DNA from: Victivallales bacterium
GTDB taxonomy: Bacteria; Verrucomicrobiota; Lentisphaeria; Oligosphaerales; Oligosphaeraceae
Direction of reading: 5' to 3'
Assembly: GCA_017615955.1 (NCBI GenBank)
Contig: JAFZZD010000085.1
Coordinates: 1-6,939, forward strand
DNA: 6,939 nucleotides
In this document: positions 1 through 6,786 of the stretch, in pieces
Position numbering within the stretch: the stretch's first letter is position 1
How the letters are laid out: every line of letters begins with the position of its first letter
The notes under the pieces: model-generated
The model's database searches: none
What the model was told of the DNA's origin: nothing
What the model saw: only the letters and a program-made list of their open reading frames with translations
Made by a program: the position numbers and the translations under genes

Positions 1-2
1 AT

Positions 3-482
3 TTACAATGAAGTCAGGCGTTTCTGCAGTTCCGCCAATGCCTGGTTGGCTGCTGCTGCGATTGCCTCTGGATTGCTTGCATTGCAAGGCAGTTCAAATG
101 CAATCTCCCCACTGTTTGAACCTTCAATGTATTCTACATTAACATGGAATCTCCCATCGTCTGCCGCCTCAAAACGACGTACATTCAGCGAAATGCCGCG
201 CTTTGCGTTGGCGTCCATGGCGTCTTTCAAGCTATCTTCAAGCATACGCCGCAGGCCTGTCGCCCAGGAATGCCCTTCAAGGTACTCGATACGCTTGCCT
301 TCGCAACGGCGGATGAGGCTGTTCTGCTCCAGATATGCGGCCAAGTCCAGCCTGCGGAGCGCAAACGGCGCCTTTGTGGCGGGTCTCTCTACCTCAAGTA
401 GATAATATCTGGTTGGCGTGGATGTCATGCATCCTGCCAAGACAAGTGCAATAAATGCGAATAACAAGTTTTTCATTTTCAT
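3..482 (-). CDS. PqiC/DUF330-type ABC transport auxiliary lipoprotein
   Basis: This 159-residue lipoprotein is the likely outer-membrane partner of the MCE transporter encoded just upstream. The signal peptide (KNLLFAFIALVLAGC) ends in a clear lipobox LAGC with the lipidated Cys18. The residue after it is Met, not Asp, so outer-membrane sorting is expected under E. coli rules. Family-like features follow: YYLLEVERP (about 26-34), then LDLAAYLEQNSLIRR with EGKRIEYLEGHSWATGLRRM (about 45-80), matching the order seen in the PqiC/DUF330 family. Two further cysteines, C60 and C133, could form a disulfide in the periplasm. It is slightly shorter than E. coli PqiC (about 187), but the TAA at 5-3 makes it complete. 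The family pairs with MCE proteins: PqiB in E. coli, and STAS-MlaE/MlaF/MlaD operons elsewhere. The start overlaps the mlaD TGA as ATGA. Confidence 0.85.
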   Translation of the reverse strand: MKMKNLLFAFIALVLAGCMTSTPTRYYLLEVERPATKAPFALRRLDLAAYLEQNSLIRRCEGKRIEYLEGHSWATGLRRMLEDSLKDAMDANAKRGISLNVRRFEAADDGRFHVNVEYIEGSNSGEIAFELPCNASNPEAIAAAANQALAELQKRLTSL

Positions 483-1624
483 TTTCCTCTGATCAGCACT
501 TCTGGACGGCGGTTCAGCATATCTGTAAACTCACGCAGCGAGCGGAGCATGGCGTCAAGTTCGTCCATTGTCCTGTTCAGGCGCTGCATTACAGGGGCGT
601 CCGGGGCAATGGTTTCATTTGCCTTGTTAACCAGTACGTCTGCGCTGTCCAGAAGGCGAGGCAGCCTTCCTTCATTGGAAACCACGTTGTTCAGGTCGGA
701 GACCAGCCTGTCGATGTTGTCCAGAGATTTTTTCAGTCTTTCCTGCAGGTCAGGAACAATTCCCATTGTCTCATCCAGCTTGCCTGCGAGCCTTGCCTCG
801 TCCTTGTGGAATTGTTGAAGCAGTCCAGTCGCCTCGTCAAGCATCTTGTTAATCTTTTCGACTGCGGTCCGCAAATCGGCCTTCTCGCTGCCGTTTAGCT
901 GTGACATCAGCTTCCGCGACTCCTCAATGGCCAGCCTGGTCTCCTCCGATATGGCCACGGCATTGTCCAACATCGCCTTTGCCTTGCCGGAAACAATGAA
1001 GTCATTGACAATTGTGGCCGCCTTGTTGGCCATTTCGGTCAGGTCGTGCTTCTGAAATAGCAGGTATATGTTGTCCGCCGCAGTGTTTCTTGTTGGTATG
1101 ATGTGCTTTTCCAGCTTGGCGAGTTCCTTAGGGTCGTTGTTTCCCGCCATGGACACGTCCAGCGCGATGTAAAGCTGCCCTGTGAGCAGGCTCATGATTT
1201 GAAGCTTGGCGGCCATGCCGTGCTTTTTCACCATGTTCATCATCCAGTTCTCGACCAGTGACTGCTTCAGAAGCTTTTTCTCCAGAAGAGTCGGCTCGTC
1301 CTTCTTGTCGTCATAACGCAGGTCCAGTTGCTCGGGGTCGATTTCAATGGTGACTTGCACAGGGCAGGAACTGTTGTCATCAATGCTTATGTCATCGTCA
1401 ATGCTGACCAGCTTGATATTCTCAACCTTGCCTATGCGTATTCCCCTGAACATGACTGGCGCACCAAGGTTCAGCCCCTTGACTGATTTGTCAAAGTAAA
1501 GGGTATATTCCACTTTTCTGGTGAGAAGTCCATGCCCTCCCAGGCTGGACAGCAATATCACAAATATCAGTACCGCCAAAAGTACTACCGCACCAATAAG
1601 TGTATATCTTTTATCGTTTTCCAT
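479..1624 (-). CDS. mlaD: MlaD-type MCE protein with long coiled-coil C-terminal region
   Basis: This periplasmic, membrane-anchored substrate-binding component is expected to form a hexameric ring on MlaE and carry lipid through its centre. An N-terminal membrane anchor spans about 8-27 (TLIGAVVLLAVLIFVILL). The MCE domain follows at about 36-160, with VKGLNLGAPVMFRGIRIGKV at 48-67 and the later strand MAAKLQIMSLLTGQLYIALD at 137-156. Between these is an acidic insert (about 75-86) and a charged loop (about 100-125). From about 182 to 370 the protein is almost entirely helical, with heptad-like spacing such as LLQQFHKDEARLAGKLDETM, and it ends NRRPEVLIRGK as in PqiB/MCE proteins. At 381 residues it is about twice E. 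coli MlaD (183), closer to long needle-forming MCE proteins with a single MCE domain. The TGA overlaps the next gene as ATGA. MCE identity is very secure; the needle is inferred from the helical region. Confidence 0.95.
   Translation of the reverse strand: MENDKRYTLIGAVVLLAVLIFVILLSSLGGHGLLTRKVEYTLYFDKSVKGLNLGAPVMFRGIRIGKVENIKLVSIDDDISIDDNSSCPVQVTIEIDPEQLDLRYDDKKDEPTLLEKKLLKQSLVENWMMNMVKKHGMAAKLQIMSLLTGQLYIALDVSMAGNNDPKELAKLEKHIIPTRNTAADNIYLLFQKHDLTEMANKAATIVNDFIVSGKAKAMLDNAVAISEETRLAIEESRKLMSQLNGSEKADLRTAVEKINKMLDEATGLLQQFHKDEARLAGKLDETMGIVPDLQERLKKSLDNIDRLVSDLNNVVSNEGRLPRLLDSADVLVNKANETIAPDAPVMQRLNRTMDELDAMLRSLREFTDMLNRRPEVLIRGK
485..490 (-). promoter_or_regulatory. Shine-Dalgarno (AGAGGA) for the lipoprotein gene
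   Basis: AGAGGA at 490-485 lies 2 nt from the first ATG (482) and 8 nt from a second in-frame ATG (476). The spacing fits the second ATG better, so the lipoprotein may begin MKNLLFAF rather than MKMKNLL. Either start gives a workable signal peptide. Confidence 0.55.
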
Positions 1625-2376
1625 TATGCCTCGCCGCGCCTTAAAAAGGTTCTAATCTTGCTATGTGGGGAATGTTCCTTCAATTCCTTGGGATTGCCCT
1701 TGCCCAGCATGGTATGTGTCTCGCTGTCAAGGAATACGGCATCCGTGCCGATCATGAAAATGCTTTCAAGTTCGTGGGTGATGACCATGAACGTGGCGTG
1801 CAACGTGTCCCTGAGCTGTAGGATGAGTTCGTCCAGCCTGCGGGCGCTGAGCGGGTCCAGTCCTGCCGAGGGTTCGTCGAAGAACAGCACCTTCGGGTCC
1901 AGTGCCATGGCACGCGCAAGGCCGGCCCTTTTTCGCATTCCTCCACTGATCTGCGCCGGATAAAGCCCTTCCGCACCTGTAAGGCCCACCAGCGCCAGCT
2001 TGTACAGGCAGATGTCATGGATCTGGGCTTTGCTGTAGCTGGTGAATTGCTGAAGGGGCAACGCCACATTTTCCTCCAGCGTCATGCCGCTCCATAATGC
2101 GCCTGATTGGTACAGCAGTCCTGAACTGTGACGAATTGCATCCAATTGGGAGGGACTGCATTTCCAGATGTCGATGTCATCACGCAGTATCCGCCCCGCG
2201 TATGGTTTGACCTGCCCCGTGATGTGGCGCAGCAATGTGCTTTTGCCACAACCGGAATCGCCCATGACTATGAAAATGGAACCCCTTGCCACATCGAAGC
2301 TGATGTCCTTCTGTATGACGGTGCCGCCATAAGCCATTGTCAGGTTTTGGACCGAGATTGGAATGTCCTTGATCAT
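1624..2376 (-). CDS. mlaF: MlaF-type ATPase of MCE lipid ABC transporter
   Basis: This cytoplasmic ATP-binding subunit powers the MlaE permease. The 250-residue product is complete: Walker A GDSGCGKST at 39-47, Q-loop Q90 (LLYQSG), signature ISGGM at 143-147 followed by RKRAGLARAMALDP, Walker B VLFFDEP at 163-169 with catalytic E168, D-loop SAGLDP at 170-175, and H-loop H201 in VITHELES. ISGGMRKRAGLARA with ALWSGMTLEENV is typical of the MlaF/Ttg2A group. I chose ATG 2376 because the protein then begins MIKDIPISVQNLTMAY, as family members do. It also starts 5 nt after the MlaE stop, with AGGGG just upstream. The frame is open further back to 2526, but that adds a His/Gly-rich stretch that only mirrors the mlaE 3' end. 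The TAA shares one base with the mlaD ATG (TAATG). Confidence 0.95.
   Translation of the reverse strand: MIKDIPISVQNLTMAYGGTVIQKDISFDVARGSIFIVMGDSGCGKSTLLRHITGQVKPYAGRILRDDIDIWKCSPSQLDAIRHSSGLLYQSGALWSGMTLEENVALPLQQFTSYSKAQIHDICLYKLALVGLTGAEGLYPAQISGGMRKRAGLARAMALDPKVLFFDEPSAGLDPLSARRLDELILQLRDTLHATFMVITHELESIFMIGTDAVFLDSETHTMLGKGNPKELKEHSPHSKIRTFLRRGEA
1629..1632 (-). promoter_or_regulatory. Shine-Dalgarno (GAGG) for mlaD inside the mlaF 3' end
   Basis: GAGG at 1632-1629 is followed by 4 nt and then the ATG at 1624. It lies in the last codons of mlaF (reading RRGEA). It supports the 1624 start and the one-base TAATG stop/start overlap, typical of coupled reinitiation. Confidence 0.6.
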
Positions 2377-2381
2377 AGCCC

Positions 2382-3500
2382 CTAGAACCCCAATGCCACT
2401 GTCACTACCGTGATTGTGAAGGTGGCTATGACCATGCATATTATGCTGCTTACCATGGAGGCCGTGGTCGCAAGACCCACCGCCTCCGAATCCCTGCCGC
2501 AGCGAATCCCCCGCAGGCAACCGCATATCGCGATCAGCATGCCGAATACAAAGCTGGTTATCACGCCGATGATGAGGTCGCAGACCCGCGTGGTCTCAAT
2601 CAGTTTTGCCCAGAATTCAGCCAGGGGGATTTCCAGATAGAAGATGCTGACCCCCATGCCGCCGAGTATGCCGAAGGTGTTGGAAATCAGGGCGATGAAC
2701 GGCATCATTATGGTCAGCCCCAGAAAGCGGGGCAGCACAAGATACTCTATTGGTGAAATCCCCATAGTCTCCAGCGCGTCAATCTCTTCGTTGACTTTCA
2801 TCGTGCCAAGTTCAGCGGCGTATGCTGCACCAGAACGGCCAGCCATCACCGAACCCGACATGACGGCACCCAGCAGACGCAGCAGGCCTATGCCTATGAA
2901 ACTGGCCACATATACCTCGGCCTTGAACATTTTCAGGGGAATTGAACCTATGAATGCAAGAATCACACCTTCAAGGAAACCAATCAGGCTCACTATGAAG
3001 AATGCCCCGGGGCCTGCCTTGTAAAGCTCCCTTGCCAAGTCCCTCATGCTGAAGCGAGCCTTCCCCACCATCATGCGCAAAAGCGCCACAGTCAAGGCAC
3101 CCGTGAAATGAAGGCCAGTATGCGTGGCCTTTGCTATGTCCTCGCTTCTATGACCAAGCCTTTCCAGCAGTCTCATTCTCCTGCTTTCCTTCTGCTCGCC
3201 TTCTCTCACAGGCGCGGATGTCGCCAGTTCCAGCAACTTGCGGGCGCCTTCTGGAAGCGCACTGTAGTCGAAGTCAATGCCTGATGTGGTGCAGACCTGG
3301 CGAAGCTTGTAGATTTGAGCCACGAAGGTATCGTCCCATTCCACAAGTCCTGCAACATCAACAGTGAGGCTCTTTACATCGTTGGAGATATTCAAGTCCA
3401 CGGACGGAGAGCGCCTCCATTGCCCCGAAAAAATGGCGGTGGCATTGCCATTCTCCAGCAATTTCAGCTCGTATATAGCTTTTCCCTCTGTGCTTGCCAT
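2382..3500 (-). CDS. mlaE: STAS-MlaE fusion: permease subunit of MCE-type lipid ABC transporter
   Basis: This is the inner-membrane permease of an Mla-like system that moves phospholipids or other lipids between membranes. The protein is 372 residues, against about 260 for E. coli MlaE, because of an N-terminal STAS-like domain (about 8-95, including VKSLTVDVAGLVEWDDTFVA). In E. coli the STAS role is played by the separate MlaB protein, which contacts the ATPase. Residues about 95-155 form a charged linker and amphipathic helix. The MlaE domain follows with about five membrane helices (about 165-185, 195-215, 255-285, 305-327 and 345-370). It carries the family signature AGRSGAAYAAELGTMKVNEE at 220-239, continuing IDALETMGISPIEYLVLPR, and GCLRGIRCGRDSEAVG at 327-342. 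The start lies 3 nt after the upstream TAA with no clear Shine-Dalgarno, which points to coupling. The stop is 5 nt before mlaF. The family assignment is very secure; the transported lipid is not known. Confidence 0.95.
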   Translation of the reverse strand: MASTEGKAIYELKLLENGNATAIFSGQWRRSPSVDLNISNDVKSLTVDVAGLVEWDDTFVAQIYKLRQVCTTSGIDFDYSALPEGARKLLELATSAPVREGEQKESRRMRLLERLGHRSEDIAKATHTGLHFTGALTVALLRMMVGKARFSMRDLARELYKAGPGAFFIVSLIGFLEGVILAFIGSIPLKMFKAEVYVASFIGIGLLRLLGAVMSGSVMAGRSGAAYAAELGTMKVNEEIDALETMGISPIEYLVLPRFLGLTIMMPFIALISNTFGILGGMGVSIFYLEIPLAEFWAKLIETTRVCDLIIGVITSFVFGMLIAICGCLRGIRCGRDSEAVGLATTASMVSSIICMVIATFTITVVTVALGF

Positions 3501-3503
3501 TGT

Positions 3504-4208
3504 TTATTTCAGGTCTGCGTTGTCCAGTTTCTGAAGGCTTCTCAACAGCATGTCCTGCGTGTTGATGAAGTCCCTTTCAAAGTCCTGGAAATCGGGCGGG
3601 AGCAGAAGCGTCTCGTCAAAGTCCCTGTGTATCGTTGACATGACAAGGCCTGTGTTCGCGCGTACATTCACTACCAGCGCCAGCGCCAGATCCTTGTAGC
3701 AGCGGGCGATTGTGTCCATCACAAATGAAAGCAGGAAGCTGCTGTCGTTTAAAATGGACAGGATGTTCAGCACGTTCTTTGCGTCCTTTTCATTGGCGTT
3801 CCTGCCAATTCCAATAAGCCATATCCTGATGAGGGCATTGTTCATGTCAACCACGTTGTTGAGGAGAAGCCCCGCGTTGGAAGTGTCCTCGTTGTCCATC
3901 ATCTCGTCTTCTGGTGCCTTGTCCATATCCTCGTCCGGCAATGCGTCCGCAGGTGCATCGTCAGGTGCATGGTCCCAGCTGTGGAAGAGCTTCAGTTCCG
4001 GCTTCATGAGTGCGTTTTGAAGCACGTCAATTTCGTCCGGCGTCAATTGTGCCTCCAGGCTTTTGGCGACCAGTTCCTCCGCTGCGGGCAGTTCTTCGTA
4101 TTTGATTGCCGCCACAGTATATGCGCACAATGCCCTTTGGCGTATTTTCAGCACATTACGCCACTGGCTTACATCAAGATTTTCATAATCGTACATAGTC
4201 AATCCCAT
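3504..4208 (-). CDS. Unrecognised helical protein with a highly acidic linker
   Basis: I do not recognise this 234-residue protein. It has no signal peptide or membrane segment, so it is probably cytoplasmic. Residues 1-75 look helical. Residues about 78-109 form a linker rich in Asp, Glu, Pro, Ala and Met (for example DDAPADALPDEDMDKAPEDE). A second helical domain spans about 112-230, with patches such as LLLNNVVDMNNALIRIWLIG and a C-terminal helix ending LLRSLQKLDN. It overlaps the end of the permease-like gene by 10 nt and stops 3 nt before the STAS-MlaE gene, so it is translated with both. An alternative start at Met5 (4196) lies 2 nt after the upstream TGA and has a weak GGGA upstream; a 230-residue product is equally plausible. 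The two-lobed shape with an acidic tether would suit an adaptor or regulator of a neighbouring membrane protein, but this is speculation. Confidence 0.8.
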   Translation of the reverse strand: MGLTMYDYENLDVSQWRNVLKIRQRALCAYTVAAIKYEELPAAEELVAKSLEAQLTPDEIDVLQNALMKPELKLFHSWDHAPDDAPADALPDEDMDKAPEDEMMDNEDTSNAGLLLNNVVDMNNALIRIWLIGIGRNANEKDAKNVLNILSILNDSSFLLSFVMDTIARCYKDLALALVVNVRANTGLVMSTIHRDFDETLLLPPDFQDFERDFINTQDMLLRSLQKLDNADLK

Positions 4209-4948
4209 TTTTTAATAAGGCGCAGAATTGCCAGGCGCAGTATCAGTGCGCAAAGAATTGCCCCGCATATCTGGCTTGTTACGCTGATGCATATCACGGG
4301 CGGCCCTGAAAGGCGCCCGGCAGTTCTGACATTGGGAAACAGCCAGCCCAGTAAAAGGCATATCAAGGCCAGCGGTATGTCAAGTGAAAGCAGTCGAGGA
4401 AGCACTTTCTTCAGATATGCAATGCGTGGCGTGTCCGTTCCTCTGGCCTCGCTGGCAAGAATTGAGAATGGTGACAGAAGCAGATAGAACAGTGCAAGTC
4501 CTGGTGAAAACTCCTTTGCCAGAAGAGCCAGCGCACCTGGCAATGATGCACAAAGGGGCAGGCGCAGAAGCACGGCGAGAAGCACCAGCATCACAAATTC
4601 AATGGTCTCTATCACGGGGGCACTCTCATAGTAGGTGTAGTCCCAGGGCACTGTGAGCATTATGCCCGTTGCCAGCAGCGCCCCCAGCAGCATTTGCGGA
4701 ATGCAGGTGCCAGGCAGGGTGTTCAGCCCGTATTCAAGCCCGCGCCAGAGCGGCGAAACGTCTTCATTTGCGCAGGTTTGTTGGGCAGTCATTCCAGATA
4801 TGCTCTGCCAGAGGCGGGGATATGGGCTGGCCTTGCCGTGCCGCAGGGTATGCACAACTGCCGCCACAAGGTAGAATGCCAGCAGCCACGGTGCCGAAGT
4901 GCATATCACCCAGATGAACGCGCTCAATATGTCTATCAAATATCCCAT
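4199..4948 (-). CDS. Polytopic inner-membrane protein, possible UPF0718/YraQ-ArsP-like permease fragment
   Basis: This 249-residue hydrophobic protein has about six predicted membrane segments, near residues 5-33, 83-100, 115-142, 148-165, 186-204 and 217-243. It ends in a basic LRLIKKWD tail. The stretch 128-166 (LRLPLCAS, then LLAKEFSPGLALFYLLLSP) has the spacing C-A-x2-P-x-A-x2-L-x4-S-P-G-x-A-L-x2-L. That resembles the conserved core of UPF0718 permeases (YraQ, ArsP, SO_0444 types), where a cysteine-proline segment precedes a helix beginning SPG. The N-terminus (APWLLAFYLVAAVVHTL) resembles the first helix of the same family. The family usually has two such halves in 300-400 residues, and only one is visible here, so it may be a half-size or very divergent member. 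Substrate is unknown. An AAGG sits 3 nt before the ATG. The gene's TGA overlaps the next gene's longer start. It is certainly a membrane protein; the family call is inference. Confidence 0.75.
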   Translation of the reverse strand: MGYLIDILSAFIWVICTSAPWLLAFYLVAAVVHTLRHGKASPYPRLWQSISGMTAQQTCANEDVSPLWRGLEYGLNTLPGTCIPQMLLGALLATGIMLTVPWDYTYYESAPVIETIEFVMLVLLAVLLRLPLCASLPGALALLAKEFSPGLALFYLLLSPFSILASEARGTDTPRIAYLKKVLPRLLSLDIPLALICLLLGWLFPNVRTAGRLSGPPVICISVTSQICGAILCALILRLAILRLIKKWD

Positions 4949-4959
4949 TAGCCTTTATT

Positions 4960-6786
4960 CTACCATTCTATGTAGCCGTATCTTGCAAGGTGCTGGAATG
5001 CACGTACATACTCCTCAAGCCTGTCATCGGCTATTCTTGCGCATGTCTCATGCTCAACCATGCGGGTGATCTCCGCCATGTTCCGTTTCCCGTCCATATT
5101 TGCCAGCATGGCTGCCATCGGGCAATATAAAATGCTGCCTGGCATGATGATTCTTTCTGAAGCGGGCACTTTCGCCTGGTCGAATGGAAAGCCTACAGTC
5201 AGTCTTCTTGGAACGATTTTTTCCAGCTGCCGGCGCAGCGGCGTCCACTCGATTTTGTCTGAAAGCCCCTTGGCAAGCTCGTCGTACTCCTTTTGCAGGC
5301 ATTCCCTGGCGGCTTGTATTTGCTCTGGCTTGAAGTATCTGGTGAAATTCTCCAGATCCTGGGCCAGTATGTCCCTTCTCCTGGTGAGATGCTCCAACTG
5401 TGAGCCGACCATGCGCTTGGTCTCTTCTTGCATGGACTGGCTGATCTGCTCGGGAAGGCGCTCAAGCAAGGCTGCGTCTGGAGAAATCACCGCATTGGTG
5501 AAGGTGGTGTTGATGGCGCAGCAGGCACGGAACGCATCGGGGTGCAGATAGTCCATGGTCTGTTTTGAATTATGCCACAATGCCTGCCCTCTGCGTATTG
5601 GCCAGACTGTGGGGATGCCCGTCGTTGAATCCGTCAGGAAACTGTCGTCATCATACATGGAGGGGAAACTGTTGTTGAATTGAATGTCTGGCACGCCTTC
5701 CAGTCCCTTGAGGTCCTGGGATAGCATGCGCAGAAGGTAGTTGCCGTAGAATGGCGTTCCAGGACCAGCGACGTTGAAGTGTATGTACCAGTCGTTGCGC
5801 AGATACATTGCATCATAGTCGATGCCTCCAAGCACCTCGCCGGACAGGTTTTTGTCCCCTCTGTATGCGGCATATTCCGCAAAGCCGTAATGCTCCAGTC
5901 CGAAGATTACACGCAGTGAGAATTCAGGCGTGCCGCGCAGCATGATCTGGCGTGCTGTCTCTATTGCGCAGGCCACGCCTGCGGAATTGTCGTTTGACAG
6001 CGGCTCGTAAAGGTGGGCGAATATCCAGAATTCCTCCTTGCGGCGGCCAGGCACCATTGCCGTCACCAGATCAACGGTGGTCTCATAGCGGCGGGCGTCG
6101 GATTCGATTTTCGCGGTGAGTTCGCCGTAGGCAAGTGCCTTCCGCAATTTCTCGCCTACAGCAGGTGTCACGCAATATGCTATGAATGGCCTGTCATCCT
6201 TGGTCACATGCCAGTTGTTGCGCTCGGTGAAGGCATTGTTCCATTGTATGCCATCCCGCTCGGTCTCCGAATTCATTGCAAAGTCCGTTATGACGCCGCG
6301 AGCGCCCATGTCCAGAAGCCTGGGCAGTTCACGGCAGCCTGGTGTGTGCAACTGGTTGCGCATCACCATATAGCCGCGCAAATCCTTCCGCATCAATGCC
6401 TGCTCCAGCGTGATGATGTGCACAGTCTCCCCATCTGGCGCAGTGGAGCAGGAACCCTTGACAAGATGGAATGGATGCGTCTGGTAGTCCGCCGCAACGA
6501 AGCCAGGCTCGATTCCCCTGCCCGAGAGAATGGTGAGTCTGCCCTTTGTGGCAGTCCATCCCAGGGGCTGCAATTTGTCCTGGTATGCGGTCTTGCCGTC
6601 CGCAGGGAATGTGAGCTTCTCTATGTTGGGGATGCCATTTTCCTGGAGGATTTTCACTGCCTCGTCTGCGGAGGCGTGATATCCGTCAAATGTCTGGCAT
6701 ATTTCATGCTTCAGCAGCCTTTCAGTATTGCCCATGAGACGGCTGACGTCTATGCTGGCGAGAAAATCTAGGTACTTGCTTTTCAT
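4960..6786 (-). CDS. M28-like metallopeptidase-fold protein with PA-like region and C-terminal winged-helix-like tail
   Basis: This 608-residue protein is probably a zinc aminopeptidase relative, or a binding protein built on that fold. No signal peptide is seen, so it is likely cytoplasmic. Residues about 80-215 resemble a PA (protease-associated) insert, including DLRGYMVMRN and LLDMGARGVITDF. The M28 core follows: H258 in FAHLYEP, D266 in SNDNSAG, E298 in FGLEHYGF (general-base position), D323 or D325 in GIDYDAM, and H405 in LWHNSKQT. These match the order of M28 metal and catalytic residues, but the usual EE pair is EH here (H299). The HLYEP/NDNSAG spacing recalls the DUF4910/aminopeptidase-like families. 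Residues about 440-510 are charged and helical. The last 80 or so residues, including MDGKRNMAEI and HLARYGYIEW, look like a winged helix of the HTH_47 or PqqD type. The start overlaps the preceding TGA, and the next gene begins 11 nt downstream. Family assignment is fairly confident; substrate and activity are unknown. Confidence 0.8.
   Translation of the reverse strand: MKSKYLDFLASIDVSRLMGNTERLLKHEICQTFDGYHASADEAVKILQENGIPNIEKLTFPADGKTAYQDKLQPLGWTATKGRLTILSGRGIEPGFVAADYQTHPFHLVKGSCSTAPDGETVHIITLEQALMRKDLRGYMVMRNQLHTPGCRELPRLLDMGARGVITDFAMNSETERDGIQWNNAFTERNNWHVTKDDRPFIAYCVTPAVGEKLRKALAYGELTAKIESDARRYETTVDLVTAMVPGRRKEEFWIFAHLYEPLSNDNSAGVACAIETARQIMLRGTPEFSLRVIFGLEHYGFAEYAAYRGDKNLSGEVLGGIDYDAMYLRNDWYIHFNVAGPGTPFYGNYLLRMLSQDLKGLEGVPDIQFNNSFPSMYDDDSFLTDSTTGIPTVWPIRRGQALWHNSKQTMDYLHPDAFRACCAINTTFTNAVISPDAALLERLPEQISQSMQEETKRMVGSQLEHLTRRRDILAQDLENFTRYFKPEQIQAARECLQKEYDELAKGLSDKIEWTPLRRQLEKIVPRRLTVGFPFDQAKVPASERIIMPGSILYCPMAAMLANMDGKRNMAEITRMVEHETCARIADDRLEEYVRAFQHLARYGYIEW

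Noticed and set aside
455..898. Open plus-strand frame of 147 codons opposite mlaD, and similar frames throughout the window
   Set aside because: All lie antisense to confident genes, and none has motifs or plausible start signals.
2377..2526. N-terminal extension of the mlaF frame, including a His/Gly-rich stretch (HGLHGKQHNMHGHSHLHNHG) that looks like a metal-binding tail
   Set aside because: It lies wholly over the mlaE 3' end in another frame. MlaF homologues start at MIKDIPIS-like sequence, and ATG 2376 sits just after the mlaE stop. The His-rich run mirrors codons for the last MlaE helix.
6013..6771. Open plus-strand frame of 252 codons opposite the peptidase gene
   Set aside because: It is antisense to a well-supported gene with conserved motifs, and its translation has no recognisable domain or signal. 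Its openness follows from the codon bias of the gene below.
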